NCBI RefSeq assembly: GCF_002860255.1
Contig: NZ_PGVE01000053.1
Coordinates: 24,186-88,185, forward strand
Source: Neobacillus cucumis
GTDB lineage: Bacteria; Bacillota; Bacilli; Bacillales; Cytobacillaceae
Direction of reading: 5' to 3'
Length of the DNA: 64,000 nt
The translations under genes were made by a program, and so were the position numbers. A model generated the notes under the pieces. That model worked only from the letters and a program-made list of their open reading frames with translations, was not told where the DNA came from and did no database searches. Shown one piece after another: positions 25,831 to 34,317 of this stretch. How positions within the stretch are numbered: position 1 is the stretch's first letter; each line of letters opens with the position of its first letter.

Positions 25831-26922
25831 TTATTGCCACCTCATAAGGAGAAATTCTGAGCTAAACCCTGGACCAAGCGCTGTTGCAAGTCCCAAATCA
25901 CCTTGAGGAACATCAAGTTCCATAAAACGCTTTAACACATACAGAATAGTTGCTGACGACATATTGCCATAATTCTTTAAAACATCAAGTGAGATTTCAT
26001 TCATCGAAGCAGGAATTCCTAATGATTTAACATAAGCGTCTAATACTTTTTTTCCGCCAGGGTGGGCAATAAAATGATTAATTTGTGACAGTTCCATATG
26101 ATGCTGAGATAAAAAACCAATCACATTAGGTCTAAGCCAGCCTTCAATAATATGTGGTATATCACGGGAGAACACCACATATAATCCTGAATTTCGTATA
26201 TCCCAGCCCATTACCTCTAAAGAATCAGGCATTAGTGTGGATTGGGTCGCTAAAATGGATGGTGAAGCTGCCTTTTTACTATAAGTATCTTTTCTAACTT
26301 CATCGCCTATGACCAATGCGCACGCAATCCCATCAGCAAATAGAGATGTTCCAATCAAATTACTTTTTGAAAGGTCATTTTTTTGAAATGTTAAACTGCA
26401 AAGTTCAACGGAAAGGACAAGGACCTTCGCCTTAGGGAAAGCGGAACAGTATTCAAAAGCTCTGGAAAGTCCAACGGCGCCACCTGCACAGCCCAGCCCC
26501 CAAATCGGCACCCGCTTTATATGAGGATCAAAGGTTAATTGGTTAATGATTCTCGCATCAATACTGGGAGTTGACATCCCTGTTGTTGAAATAAAGAAAA
26601 TGGCCTCTACCTCTTCAAAAGGGATTTCCTTTTGAAGAAAACTGTCATTTTTTAAGCATTTAACAATTGCCTTTCTACCGAGGGCAACTGCTGATTCAAT
26701 ATAAGCATTGTTTTTTTCTTCAAAGGTATGACTTTCTCTAAACCATTCTAAACTTTGAACAAAGTGTCTTTTTTCAATTTGCCCGTTCTGAAAGGCTTTT
26801 AATAGTCTCTCGATATCCTTAAATGAGTTTGCAAACAGCTCTCGCGCAAACTCAGATGCTTGGTCTTGATTTACTTGAAAGGGTGGAATAATTTCAGAAA
26901 CGGAAATAATGGCAGGCATCAC
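25831..26922 (-). CDS. bpsA: Type III polyketide synthase (BpsA)
   Basis: 363 residues, chalcone-synthase-like. The catalytic triad can be placed: Cys in IWGLGCAGGAVGLSRA, His in HFIAHPGGKKVLDAY and Asn in LKNYGNMSSATILY. B. subtilis BpsA (formerly BcsA) condenses long-chain acyl-CoA and malonyl-CoA into alkylpyrones, possible membrane lipids. The neighbouring bpsB methylates the product. The xpt-pbuX genes that flank this pair in B. subtilis are absent here. Confidence 0.93.
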   Translation of the reverse strand: MMPAIISVSEIIPPFQVNQDQASEFARELFANSFKDIERLLKAFQNGQIEKRHFVQSLEWFRESHTFEEKNNAYIESAVALGRKAIVKCLKNDSFLQKEIPFEEVEAIFFISTTGMSTPSIDARIINQLTFDPHIKRVPIWGLGCAGGAVGLSRAFEYCSAFPKAKVLVLSVELCSLTFQKNDLSKSNLIGTSLFADGIACALVIGDEVRKDTYSKKAASPSILATQSTLMPDSLEVMGWDIRNSGLYVVFSRDIPHIIEGWLRPNVIGFLSQHHMELSQINHFIAHPGGKKVLDAYVKSLGIPASMNEISLDVLKNYGNMSSATILYVLKRFMELDVPQGDLGLATALGPGFSSEFLLMRWQ

Positions 26923-26990
26923 TCTATCTCCTTAAACATGAATAAAGGTATTTTTTCCGTTGCTGATGAAATTATTCCCAGTTATTAGAG

Positions 26991-27021
26991 GTAAAAAAAA
27001 TGCTTCCCAAGAACGGGAAGC
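26991..27021 (-). terminator. Intrinsic terminator
   Basis: On the minus strand GCTTCCC, 6-base loop, GGGAAGC then ATTTTTTTT. It ends the transcript of the small zinc-ribbon gene upstream. Confidence 0.75.
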
Positions 27022-27129
27022 AAACGTTTTGAAGGTTGTTGTTGTGCACATAAATTATATCGCGGTTTGAAAATTACTTCATTAGATAAACTTTTCCAAT
27101 TCTCATAACTTTATCTATTCTTCCTGTTT

Positions 27130-27252
27130 TCATTTTTCGGACTGCTTTTGAACTTCAATCTTAATTTTTTTATTGGCCAGTACACCGCACACCTTGCAAT
27201 ACTCAACTTCATTATATAAAAGGCGACAATTCTCGCAATAATATTTCTCCAT
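27130..27252 (-). CDS. 40-residue zinc-ribbon protein
   Basis: Too short for normal gene calling. It has two CX2C knuckles 11 residues apart (Y-C-E-N-C-R and Y-C-K-V-C-G) followed by a Lys-rich tail (NKKIKIEVQK). This is a minimal zinc ribbon, which could bind nucleic acid or a protein. The ribosome site is weak (AAGTGAGTGG). It lies between bpsA and the ba3 oxidase operon with its own terminator. Function unknown. Confidence 0.5.
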   Translation of the reverse strand: MEKYYCENCRLLYNEVEYCKVCGVLANKKIKIEVQKQSEK

Positions 27253-27395
27253 CTTTACCACTCACTTTCCTAAATTTTAGCAATATATGATTATCATATT
27301 TTTAGAAATCAAGTTTGTTCCGTAGTTATATTAAAACAAGCACTCACAGATGAGTATGTTGAATTCACAGTTTATTCACATTTCTTGAAGAGGCT

Positions 27396-27411
27396 AGTGA
27401 CATTAATCACT
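27396..27411. promoter_or_regulatory. Crp/Fnr-type dyad upstream of the ba3 oxidase operon
   Basis: AGTGA, 6 bases, TCACT: one mismatch per half from TGTGA-N6-TCACA. About 170 bases before the first gene. Two Crp/Fnr-family regulators are encoded in this window. Confidence 0.4.
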
Positions 27412-27460
27412 GTTGCATCAAGTTTTTATCATTAACATAGTAGATAACTAAGGAATGAAG

Positions 27461-27481
27461 AATTTGTGAACTTCACAAATT
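27461..27481. promoter_or_regulatory. 21-bp perfect palindrome, candidate operator (ResD-like halves)
   Basis: AATTTGTGAA, C, TTCACAAATT. Each half matches 8 of 9 bases of the ResD consensus TTTGTGAAT; the spacing does not fit Rex (N8 between TTGTG and CACAA). It lies about 30 bases upstream of a possible TATTAT -10. Confidence 0.55.
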
Positions 27482-27567
27482 GATATTTTTCTTTCGCAAT
27501 AGTTTTGTATTATGAAAGAGAGAAATGATTAATTTAATTTTAATTTTCTGAAGGGAGTGCTAGGGGG

Positions 27568-27717
27568 ATGGCAAAAGCGGAACTAAAAACAAAACAAAAA
27601 ACAGAAGTGGAAGACAGCTCTTCTCTTAAAGGGACATTGGCGTCCGTTTTCTTTTTGGGAGCGTTTATTATTGTGACTTGGGTAAGTGTGTATTACCTAT
27701 TCGTAGAACGTTTTTAA
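27568..27717 (+). CDS. Cytochrome ba3-type oxidase subunit IIa
   Basis: 49 residues, short and easily missed. A Lys-rich N-terminus is followed by a single membrane helix (LASVFFLGAFIIVTWVSVYYL), the layout of the small subunit IIa of ba3 oxidases, which takes the place of the missing first helix of subunit II. AGGGAGTGCTAGGGGG precedes the ATG. It is 23 bases upstream of the subunit II gene in the same operon. Confidence 0.78.
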   Translation: MAKAELKTKQKTEVEDSSSLKGTLASVFFLGAFIIVTWVSVYYLFVERF

Positions 27718-27740
27718 TTGATTAAGGGGGGGAAGATATC

Positions 27741-28217
27741 ATGCACATGCATAAATATGAAAAAATCTGGCTGACCTTTGGAATTGGCTGCCTTGTTGTT
27801 TTTCTATCAGTGGTAGGTGTCAGCGCTTTCTACCTTGGGAACAAGCCGGCAAGCTGTTTAACTACCATTAATTCTGAAAAAGTTGATCAAACTAAGCCTT
27901 TTGATAAACCCGGTTTGCATAAGGTGGAAGGAAAAGATTGGGACTATGAATTAGTTTTTGTAGCATCTGCTTTCTCATATAATCCTGCACAGGTTAAGGT
28001 ACCGCTCGGTGCGAAGGTAAAGGTTATTGCTACAACTAAGGATGTTATACACGGCTTTGAAATGGCTGGTACAAATATAAATATGATGTTAGAGCCAGGG
28101 TATGTCAGTGAATATACGACTACATTTGACAAGACGGGCGAATTTTTAGTTATTTGTAATGAATACTGTGGTTCTGGACACCACTTAATGAGTGCAAAGA
28201 TAGAGGTGGTTAAATAA
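27741..28217 (+). CDS. Cytochrome ba3-type oxidase subunit II (CuA)
   Basis: 158 residues. One N-terminal membrane helix, then a cupredoxin domain with the binuclear CuA ligands: His in KDVIHGFEM and the block CNEYCGSGHHLM (two Cys, His and Met). It receives electrons from cytochrome c and passes them to subunit I. The short length with a single helix is typical of ba3/B-type oxidases. Its last base overlaps the ATG of subunit I, showing translational coupling. Confidence 0.92.
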   Translation: MHMHKYEKIWLTFGIGCLVVFLSVVGVSAFYLGNKPASCLTTINSEKVDQTKPFDKPGLHKVEGKDWDYELVFVASAFSYNPAQVKVPLGAKVKVIATTKDVIHGFEMAGTNINMMLEPGYVSEYTTTFDKTGEFLVICNEYCGSGHHLMSAKIEVVK

Positions 28218-29881
28218 TGGCGAACGATAATGCACGATTCAAAGTAGACCCGCGTGATGCAAAGCTTTCAATGGCACACTTTTTCGTTGCCTTTTCGGCT
28301 CTTGCTCTCGGCGGATTAATGGGACTCCTTCAAACCCTTGTACGATCTGGTAAATGGGAACTTCCTTGGGGAATTGATTATTATCAAATTTTAACAGTCC
28401 ATGGTGTTTTAATGGGACTTGTATTAACAACCTTCTTTATAATGGGGTTCCAATACGCCGCTGTAAGTAGAACTACGGGTGGTCATTCCACTGCGGCAAG
28501 ACGAACTGGATGGATCGGTTTTTGGGTGATGTTAATTGGTACTGTAATGGCAGCAACCATGGTTTTACTTAAAGAAGCGTCCGTACTATATACATTTTAT
28601 GCACCACTTAAAGCACACTGGATTTTTTACTTAGGATTAACTTTTGTTGTAATCGGCAGTTGGGTTGACGGTGCAGCACAAATTATGACCTATGCAAAAT
28701 GGCGAAAGAATCATCCAGGTAAACCAAGTCCATTATTAAGCTTTATGGCTGTTATCAATACCGTTCTTTGGATTGTCGCAACATTAGGTGTAGCTGCAAC
28801 CGTTTTATTCCAGCTTCTTCCTTGGTCACTTGGATTAGTTGACACTGTTGATGTTTTAGTCAGCCGTACATTATTCTGGTATTTTGGTCACCCATTAGTT
28901 TACTTCTGGCTGCTGCCAGCGTATATGTGCTGGTATGCAATTATCCCGAAAGTAATCGGAGGAAAGATCTTTTCAGACTCTTTAGCAAGACTTTCGTTTA
29001 TTTTATTCTTACTCTTCTCCATTCCGGTTGGTTTCCATCACCAATTAACGGAGCCTGGTATTGATCCGGCATGGAAGTTCTTACAAGTTATTTTAACATT
29101 TATGGTTATTATCCCATCATTAATGACTGCTTTCTCATTATTTGCTACTTTTGAGAGATACGGCCGCTCCAAAGGGGCAACAGGTCTTTTTGGATGGTTC
29201 AAAGTATTACCATGGAATGATGCCCGCTTTACTGTTCCATTTATTGGTATGGCTTCCTTTATTCCAGCCGGTGCCGGTGGTATTATAAATGCCTCAAACC
29301 AAATGGACCAGGTCGTTCATAATACGATTTGGGTTACAGGCCACTTCCATTTAACAGCTGCAACATCTGTTGTATTAACATTCTTTGGTATTTCCTATTG
29401 GCTAGTGCCGCATTTAACTGGACGAAAGTTAACAAAATCTATGAATAAATTGGGTATTATCCAGGCATGGATTTGGTTTATCGGTATGGTATTCATGTCA
29501 GGCGCAATGCATATTGAAGGTCTGCTTGGCGGACCAAGACGTTCTGCATTCTCAACCTATGGTGGAGCGAAGCAAGCAGCGGAATGGATTCCTTACCAAA
29601 TTGCTCAAGCTGTGGGAGGAACCATTTTATTCCTGGGGATTATTTTAGTCATTATTATTTTTGTTAATCTTGCCTTCTTTGCTCCTAAGGGAGAAGAGGA
29701 ATTTCCAGTTGCAGAAGCAGAAGCTGGTGAGGAACAAGCACCAATGGTATTTGAAAATTGGAAATTATGGCTTGGCATTACAGCAGCACTTATTTTATTT
29801 GCCTACACGATTCCATTCATTGATATCATCCAAAACGCTCCTCCTGGTTCTAAAGGATTTCAAACTTGGAGTAAATGGTAA
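28217..29881 (+). CDS. Cytochrome ba3-type (B-family) oxygen reductase subunit I
   Basis: 554 residues, at least 12 membrane helices. The low-spin heme ligand is in LTVHGVLMGLV. The CuB centre has FGHPLVYFWLLPAY, with the His-X3-Tyr cross-link pair, then GFHHQLTEPG, and heme ligands are in VTGHFHLTAATS. It reduces O2 to water as a proton pump and, as a B-type enzyme, should have high oxygen affinity. It forms a three-gene operon with IIa and II. Confidence 0.94.
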   Translation: MANDNARFKVDPRDAKLSMAHFFVAFSALALGGLMGLLQTLVRSGKWELPWGIDYYQILTVHGVLMGLVLTTFFIMGFQYAAVSRTTGGHSTAARRTGWIGFWVMLIGTVMAATMVLLKEASVLYTFYAPLKAHWIFYLGLTFVVIGSWVDGAAQIMTYAKWRKNHPGKPSPLLSFMAVINTVLWIVATLGVAATVLFQLLPWSLGLVDTVDVLVSRTLFWYFGHPLVYFWLLPAYMCWYAIIPKVIGGKIFSDSLARLSFILFLLFSIPVGFHHQLTEPGIDPAWKFLQVILTFMVIIPSLMTAFSLFATFERYGRSKGATGLFGWFKVLPWNDARFTVPFIGMASFIPAGAGGIINASNQMDQVVHNTIWVTGHFHLTAATSVVLTFFGISYWLVPHLTGRKLTKSMNKLGIIQAWIWFIGMVFMSGAMHIEGLLGGPRRSAFSTYGGAKQAAEWIPYQIAQAVGGTILFLGIILVIIIFVNLAFFAPKGEEEFPVAEAEAGEEQAPMVFENWKLWLGITAALILFAYTIPFIDIIQNAPPGSKGFQTWSKW

Positions 29882-29897
29882 GTTTCGTTGATTATGC

Positions 29898-29931
29898 AAA
29901 AGGCTTCAATCCTCCAGATTGAAGCCTTTTT
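29898..29931. terminator. Bidirectional terminator between ba3 operon and ypwA
   Basis: AAAAGGCTTCAATC, 5-base loop, GATTGAAGCCTTTTT, between convergent genes. Confidence 0.88.
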
Positions 29932-29944
29932 ATCTATTTCCGCA

Positions 29945-31447
29945 TCAACTCATTTGATAAACATCTTTATACTTTTCATAAAGATAATCAATTAAATAAT
30001 TTGGATTTAGTCCTTCCCCAGTCACATTCTGTAAAATTTCAAGCGGTTTTTTCATTTTTCCGAATTGATGAATCTTTTCAGACAGCCATTCTTTTATTGG
30101 CAGAAGTTCTCCATTCTCAACCAAACGATCAAAATTTGGAATCTCCTCAAGCATTTTATGTTTAAACTGTGCTGCATACATATAACCTAATGCATAGGAA
30201 GGAAAATAACCAAAACTTCCTCCGGCCCAGTGAACATCCTGCAAGACTCCCTCTGCATCATTATTCGGTCTGATTCCCAAGTATTCCTCATATTTTTCAT
30301 TCCAAATTTGAGGTAGATTTTTAACATCCAAATCCCCATTGAATATTCCTTTTTCAATTTCATAGCGAATAATTACATGGAGTGGATAAGTTAGTTCATC
30401 AGCCTCAATTCTAATAAACGATGGTTTTGATTCATTAATCGCCCTATAGAAATCCTCTAGTCCTACTTCATCAAACTGACCATTTGCGTATTGTTTTAAA
30501 AGTTCGAAGTTGTTTTTCCAAAACGCATAGCTTCGTCCCAAAATATTTTCATAGAAAAGGGATTGTGATTCGTGAATTCCCATAGAGGTCCCTGTACAAA
30601 GCGGTGTACCGATTAATTCTTTTGAAATATTCTGTTCGTATACTGCATGGCCGCCTTCGTGAATAGTACCAAAAACAGCGGTGCGGAAGTCCTGTTCATT
30701 ATAATTGGTGGTGACACGAACATCTCCGGGATTGAGTCCGGTGGCAAAAGGATGAACCGTTTCATCTAGTCTTCCAGCAAGAAAATTGTATCCTATTTTT
30801 TCAAGTATTTTTAAACTTAGCTCACGTTGGTTCTCCTTAGGAAAATATTCAAATAGAAAATCCGTCTTTGGTTTAAATGGTGATTCAGAAACAGCTTTAA
30901 CCAAAGGGATAATTTTATCTCTCAGCTCGCCGAGTACTTGATCTAAAATACTCACGGTCATTCCAGGTTCGTACATATCTAATAAAGTATCATACTTCGT
31001 TTCATGATTTCCCCAGTAGTTGATAAATTTTTTTGTCATTTCCACTAGTTTTTCTAAGTAAGGACTAAACAAGGCAAAATTAGATGTTGCCTTTGCTTCC
31101 TCCCAAACAGTTTCGGCTTTGGATTGGAGGATGACATATTCTTTATACTCTTCTTCTGGTATTCTTTTGTTCCGTTCATATTCCCGTTTGCATTCTTGCA
31201 GGACTTTGCTAGTCTTTTCTGAAAGAGATTGTTTAGATAAATTTGCTATGTATGCAGCCATCTCCTCGGATGTGGACATTTTAAACACTTCGGAAGAAAG
31301 CATTCCAATTACTTCTGAACGTTGTTCAACTCCTTTTTTTGGAGCCCCGGTCCTTAAATCCCAATAAATCAGTCCAAGTGCCTCATTGTAAGCTGAGATT
31401 TTTTTTACATAATCTAAAAATTCCTTTTCTAATTGTACAGTGTTCAT
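29945..31447 (-). CDS. ypwA: M32 family metallocarboxypeptidase YpwA
   Basis: 500 residues, the size of B. subtilis YpwA and Taq carboxypeptidase. The zinc site HEXXH is in FGTIHEGGHAVYEQN, and the third ligand Glu is in GIHESQSLFYEN. Further family motifs are DVRVTTNY and RIEADELTYPLHVIIRYEIE. It removes residues one at a time from peptide C-termini in the cytoplasm. It is a single gene between the ba3 oxidase and the NO reductase regions. Confidence 0.95.
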   Translation of the reverse strand: MNTVQLEKEFLDYVKKISAYNEALGLIYWDLRTGAPKKGVEQRSEVIGMLSSEVFKMSTSEEMAAYIANLSKQSLSEKTSKVLQECKREYERNKRIPEEEYKEYVILQSKAETVWEEAKATSNFALFSPYLEKLVEMTKKFINYWGNHETKYDTLLDMYEPGMTVSILDQVLGELRDKIIPLVKAVSESPFKPKTDFLFEYFPKENQRELSLKILEKIGYNFLAGRLDETVHPFATGLNPGDVRVTTNYNEQDFRTAVFGTIHEGGHAVYEQNISKELIGTPLCTGTSMGIHESQSLFYENILGRSYAFWKNNFELLKQYANGQFDEVGLEDFYRAINESKPSFIRIEADELTYPLHVIIRYEIEKGIFNGDLDVKNLPQIWNEKYEEYLGIRPNNDAEGVLQDVHWAGGSFGYFPSYALGYMYAAQFKHKMLEEIPNFDRLVENGELLPIKEWLSEKIHQFGKMKKPLEILQNVTGEGLNPNYLIDYLYEKYKDVYQMS

Positions 31448-31564
31448 ACCAAGCCCCTCCTATTCATTAGTTAAATTTTAACATATAATTGAACTAAGAG
31501 TGATAATGTCATTTATCAAACCTCAACATAATTCTATTTATATATTGTGAAAGGTGGATTGTTC

Positions 31565-31717
31565 ATGAAGGAATTGGTGGGTGTTTGTTCAGAATGCGGG
31601 AAAGAAGTATATTGCTTAGATGGATTTTTGAATGGTGTTCATACCCCCAATAAAGAACTTTATTGTTTCGATTGCTTTGAAACACATGTCCTGCAAAAAA
31701 AAGCACCGCAAAGCTAG
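31565..31717 (+). CDS. 50-residue zinc-finger protein next to qNOR
   Basis: Too short for ordinary calling. It has AAAGGTGG before the ATG and four Cys in two CX2C pairs (GVCSECGKEVYC, LYCFDCF). A zinc-binding function is likely and an RNA- or protein-binding role possible. Its stop lies inside the palindromic terminator shared with the convergent NO reductase gene. Confidence 0.6.
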   Translation: MKELVGVCSECGKEVYCLDGFLNGVHTPNKELYCFDCFETHVLQKKAPQS

Positions 31718-31726
31718 CTTTGCGGT
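31705..31726. terminator. 22-bp perfect palindrome, bidirectional terminator
   Basis: ACCGCAAAGCT followed by AGCTTTGCGGT, with flanking A and T runs. It contains the stop of the 50-residue gene and closes the qNOR transcript. Confidence 0.78.
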
Positions 31727-31735
31727 TTATTTCTT

Positions 31736-34099
31736 TTATTCATCTTCCACTGCTAAGTCTTTTACAGGAAGCTTTTCTCCCTCATTATGTGTAGGTTTTC
31801 GTAAATGGAACAATGCCTTTAAACAGAATAACAACAATACCACAACCCCAATAAGGAAAATGGTGTCAGGCACCGCACGCCAGGTTAATAAGGTTTGGAC
31901 CAAGTCTTTTTGCAGGAAGGCTGCAGAGCGGGATGCAGCATATCCATGATGGAAGGCTTCTTTAATTTGAATAAATCCGACAGGAAGTAAGGATAAAAAG
32001 ACCATCCCTGCCAATCCCACATTTAACATAATGCAGCTAAATTTAATCCATTTATCGTTCCAGAATTCAGGTTTAACGATATTACGCAGTGAGTATAGAA
32101 GAACGGCAATTGCAAACATACCGTATACACCCATCATGGAACCATGGCCATGTGCTGGTGTTAAAAATTGCCCGTGTTCAAAATAACTTACTGCCGGAAG
32201 GTTAATCAGGAATCCTAAAACTCCAGCCCCTACTAAGTTCCATATTGCGACTGAGATTAAAAACCAGAAAGTTCCCTTATATGGGAAATCCACCCCACCC
32301 TCACGCATCATTTTGTATTGTTCGTATGCTTCAAGAATTAATAGAGTTAATGGAATAACTTCTAAGGCTGAGAAAACAGCCCCAAGTCCAAGCCAAACCT
32401 CTGCTGACCCATTGTAATAATAGTGGTGTCCAATTCCAATCACACCACTGCCTAATAAAAGAATTAATTGGAAATAAAGCTGTCTTACAGTAGATTTTTT
32501 CGTTACAAGACCTAACTGAACCATCAAGAATCCAATGACGACAACCGCAAACACTTCAAAAATTCCCTCTACCCATAAATGGATAATCCACCAGCGCCAA
32601 TAATCAGCAAATGTAAAACTTGTTCCTGGGTTAATAAATAAGGCAAAGATGTAAAATGCCGGTACCGCAATAGCCGAGTAGAATAATAGATGGATAAGAC
32701 CACCCTTATCAGGCTCTCTTTTTAAGCCTGCCCGAATTCCACGATAAACAATAAACAGCCAGATAAGCATACCTACAATCAGAATAAGCTGCCAAATGCG
32801 TCCCAATTCAATATATTCCCAGCCATTGTTTCCGAGCATGAACCAATTATTCCCTAAGTATCCTTTCGCTCCCAGCCATTCTCCTGCCATACTTCCAGCC
32901 ACCAGAACAACCAGTGCCCAAAATAAGATATCGACTAATAGACCTTGTTTCTTAGGCTCGTAACCGCCAACAAGCGGAGCAACATAAATCCCCATACCCA
33001 GCCAAGCAGTAGCAATCCAGAAAATGGCCAACTGTAAATGAAACCCTTTGGTTATATTGAATGGTAGAATATCGTGAATCCACTTAATACCGAAGAAGCT
33101 GTCTGGCTCAATATAATAGTGGGCCAGTAATGCTCCAAACATACATTGGACAAAAAACAGGGCAGAGACAATCACAAAATATTTTCCGCTTTTTACTTGT
33201 GAACTTGTCACTGGAATTTTTCGTAAATCAATCTTAGGGAAATGACCTTCTTTATATGCTTCCTTCATACCAAACTGGTAGCGATAAAATACAAATAATA
33301 TAACCCCTACCATTAAAACAAACAAAGTAATACTTGCCCCGCTCCACCAAACCGCAGAAAAGGAAAGATGGTTTCCTGCATCTTCGTAATAAGGCCAGTT
33401 ATTTGTATAAGTGATGGTATCCCCTTTACGGACCGTACTTGACAGCCATGCCGTCCAAAAGAAGAAATCAGATATTTGTGTAATCTGGTTACCCTTTGCC
33501 ACATATGCACGATTCTTTTCCGGCATATCCGCTTCTTTAATTAGATTAGCTTTTAAGCCCCAGCCGTCACCTTTTGTAAAAACTTTTTTGTAATGTTCCT
33601 TTACTTTCTCAAGCCCAAATACTTGGGCATCCGTTAACTTCATTGTATCTTTAGTGCTGTCATAGCGATTTTTGCGCATCTCTTTAATAACATTGTATTT
33701 GATTGCAAACTTTTGATCTTCTGTCAAGGCCGCAAAATCTTTACCGTATTGTTTGTTGGCTTTGAAATCCTGCATACCCTCCGTATAAATTTTTAAAGCT
33801 TCAGCCGTATAATCCGGTCCCATATAAGAACCATGGCCCAGCACAGTTCCGTAATCCATCAAACCGTACTTTTGAAAAACTGCTTGGCCTCCCATAATCG
33901 ACTCTTTTGTAAAAAGAACCTCCCCCTTTTCATTTGTTACCTTTAATGGTCTTGGTGCTTGTTCCTTGAAAATCCAATAGCCCCCTGCAAGTAAAACCGT
34001 AAAACTTAATAAAATGGTAATCATTAAAACCGATTTTAATAAGCCATTCCGATTCGTCTTTACCACTTTATTCAATACTGTCCCCTTTTGAATTTCCAT
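31736..34099 (-). CDS. norZ: Quinol-dependent nitric oxide reductase (qNOR)
   Basis: 787 residues, a single-subunit NO reductase (2 NO to N2O). An N-terminal helix and a large extracellular domain (about 40-230) fused to a NorB-like core give about 14 membrane helices. Ligand motifs are HDILPFNITKGFHLQ, IGIGHHYYYNGS, LWVEGIFEVFAVV and TPAHGHGSMMGVYGM, with glutamates of the FeB site in VEGIFEVF. It takes electrons from menaquinol, so no cytochrome c is required. It detoxifies NO or completes denitrification; no nir or nar genes are in the window. It is divergent from a Crp/Fnr gene. Confidence 0.95.
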   Translation of the reverse strand: MEIQKGTVLNKVVKTNRNGLLKSVLMITILLSFTVLLAGGYWIFKEQAPRPLKVTNEKGEVLFTKESIMGGQAVFQKYGLMDYGTVLGHGSYMGPDYTAEALKIYTEGMQDFKANKQYGKDFAALTEDQKFAIKYNVIKEMRKNRYDSTKDTMKLTDAQVFGLEKVKEHYKKVFTKGDGWGLKANLIKEADMPEKNRAYVAKGNQITQISDFFFWTAWLSSTVRKGDTITYTNNWPYYEDAGNHLSFSAVWWSGASITLFVLMVGVILFVFYRYQFGMKEAYKEGHFPKIDLRKIPVTSSQVKSGKYFVIVSALFFVQCMFGALLAHYYIEPDSFFGIKWIHDILPFNITKGFHLQLAIFWIATAWLGMGIYVAPLVGGYEPKKQGLLVDILFWALVVLVAGSMAGEWLGAKGYLGNNWFMLGNNGWEYIELGRIWQLILIVGMLIWLFIVYRGIRAGLKREPDKGGLIHLLFYSAIAVPAFYIFALFINPGTSFTFADYWRWWIIHLWVEGIFEVFAVVVIGFLMVQLGLVTKKSTVRQLYFQLILLLGSGVIGIGHHYYYNGSAEVWLGLGAVFSALEVIPLTLLILEAYEQYKMMREGGVDFPYKGTFWFLISVAIWNLVGAGVLGFLINLPAVSYFEHGQFLTPAHGHGSMMGVYGMFAIAVLLYSLRNIVKPEFWNDKWIKFSCIMLNVGLAGMVFLSLLPVGFIQIKEAFHHGYAASRSAAFLQKDLVQTLLTWRAVPDTIFLIGVVVLLLFCLKALFHLRKPTHNEGEKLPVKDLAVEDE

Positions 34100-34192
34100 C
34101 TAAATTCATCCTTTCTTGTTTCTTCACATTTGGTATTGTATCGTTGATATCAAACCAATAAAGTGAAGTTCCTCAACGAATTCAAGTGATTT

Positions 34193-34210
34193 TTCTCACA
34201 TTAGTGAGAA
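34193..34210. promoter_or_regulatory. Inverted repeat between qNOR and the first Crp/Fnr gene
   Basis: TTCTCAC, ATTA, GTGAGAA, in the 218-base divergent spacer (about 94 bases from the qNOR start). The half-sites face the opposite way to a TGTGA-N6-TCACA site, so it is not a standard Fnr box. It may bind an NO sensor such as NsrR or another regulator. Confidence 0.45.
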
Positions 34211-34317
34211 TTATTTTCAGGAAAGTTATACTGCTATGATGGAGGTCACATAAAAACAAAGTAAACATTGCTACAATGTAACTAATACCGTGACTTACTA
34301 GATGAAGGTGATATTAA

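Larger units (their letters stand above)
27253..27567. other. Gene-free stretch with ba3 operon control sequences
   Basis: 315 bases with no convincing gene. It is AT-rich and holds a Crp/Fnr-type dyad, a 21-bp palindrome and a possible -10 (TATTAT at about 27509) for the oxidase operon. Confidence 0.6.

Noticed and set aside
34141..34165. TTGATATCAA as an Fnr box before qNOR
   Set aside because: Fnr boxes need a 4-base spacer between TTGAT and ATCAA; here they abut.
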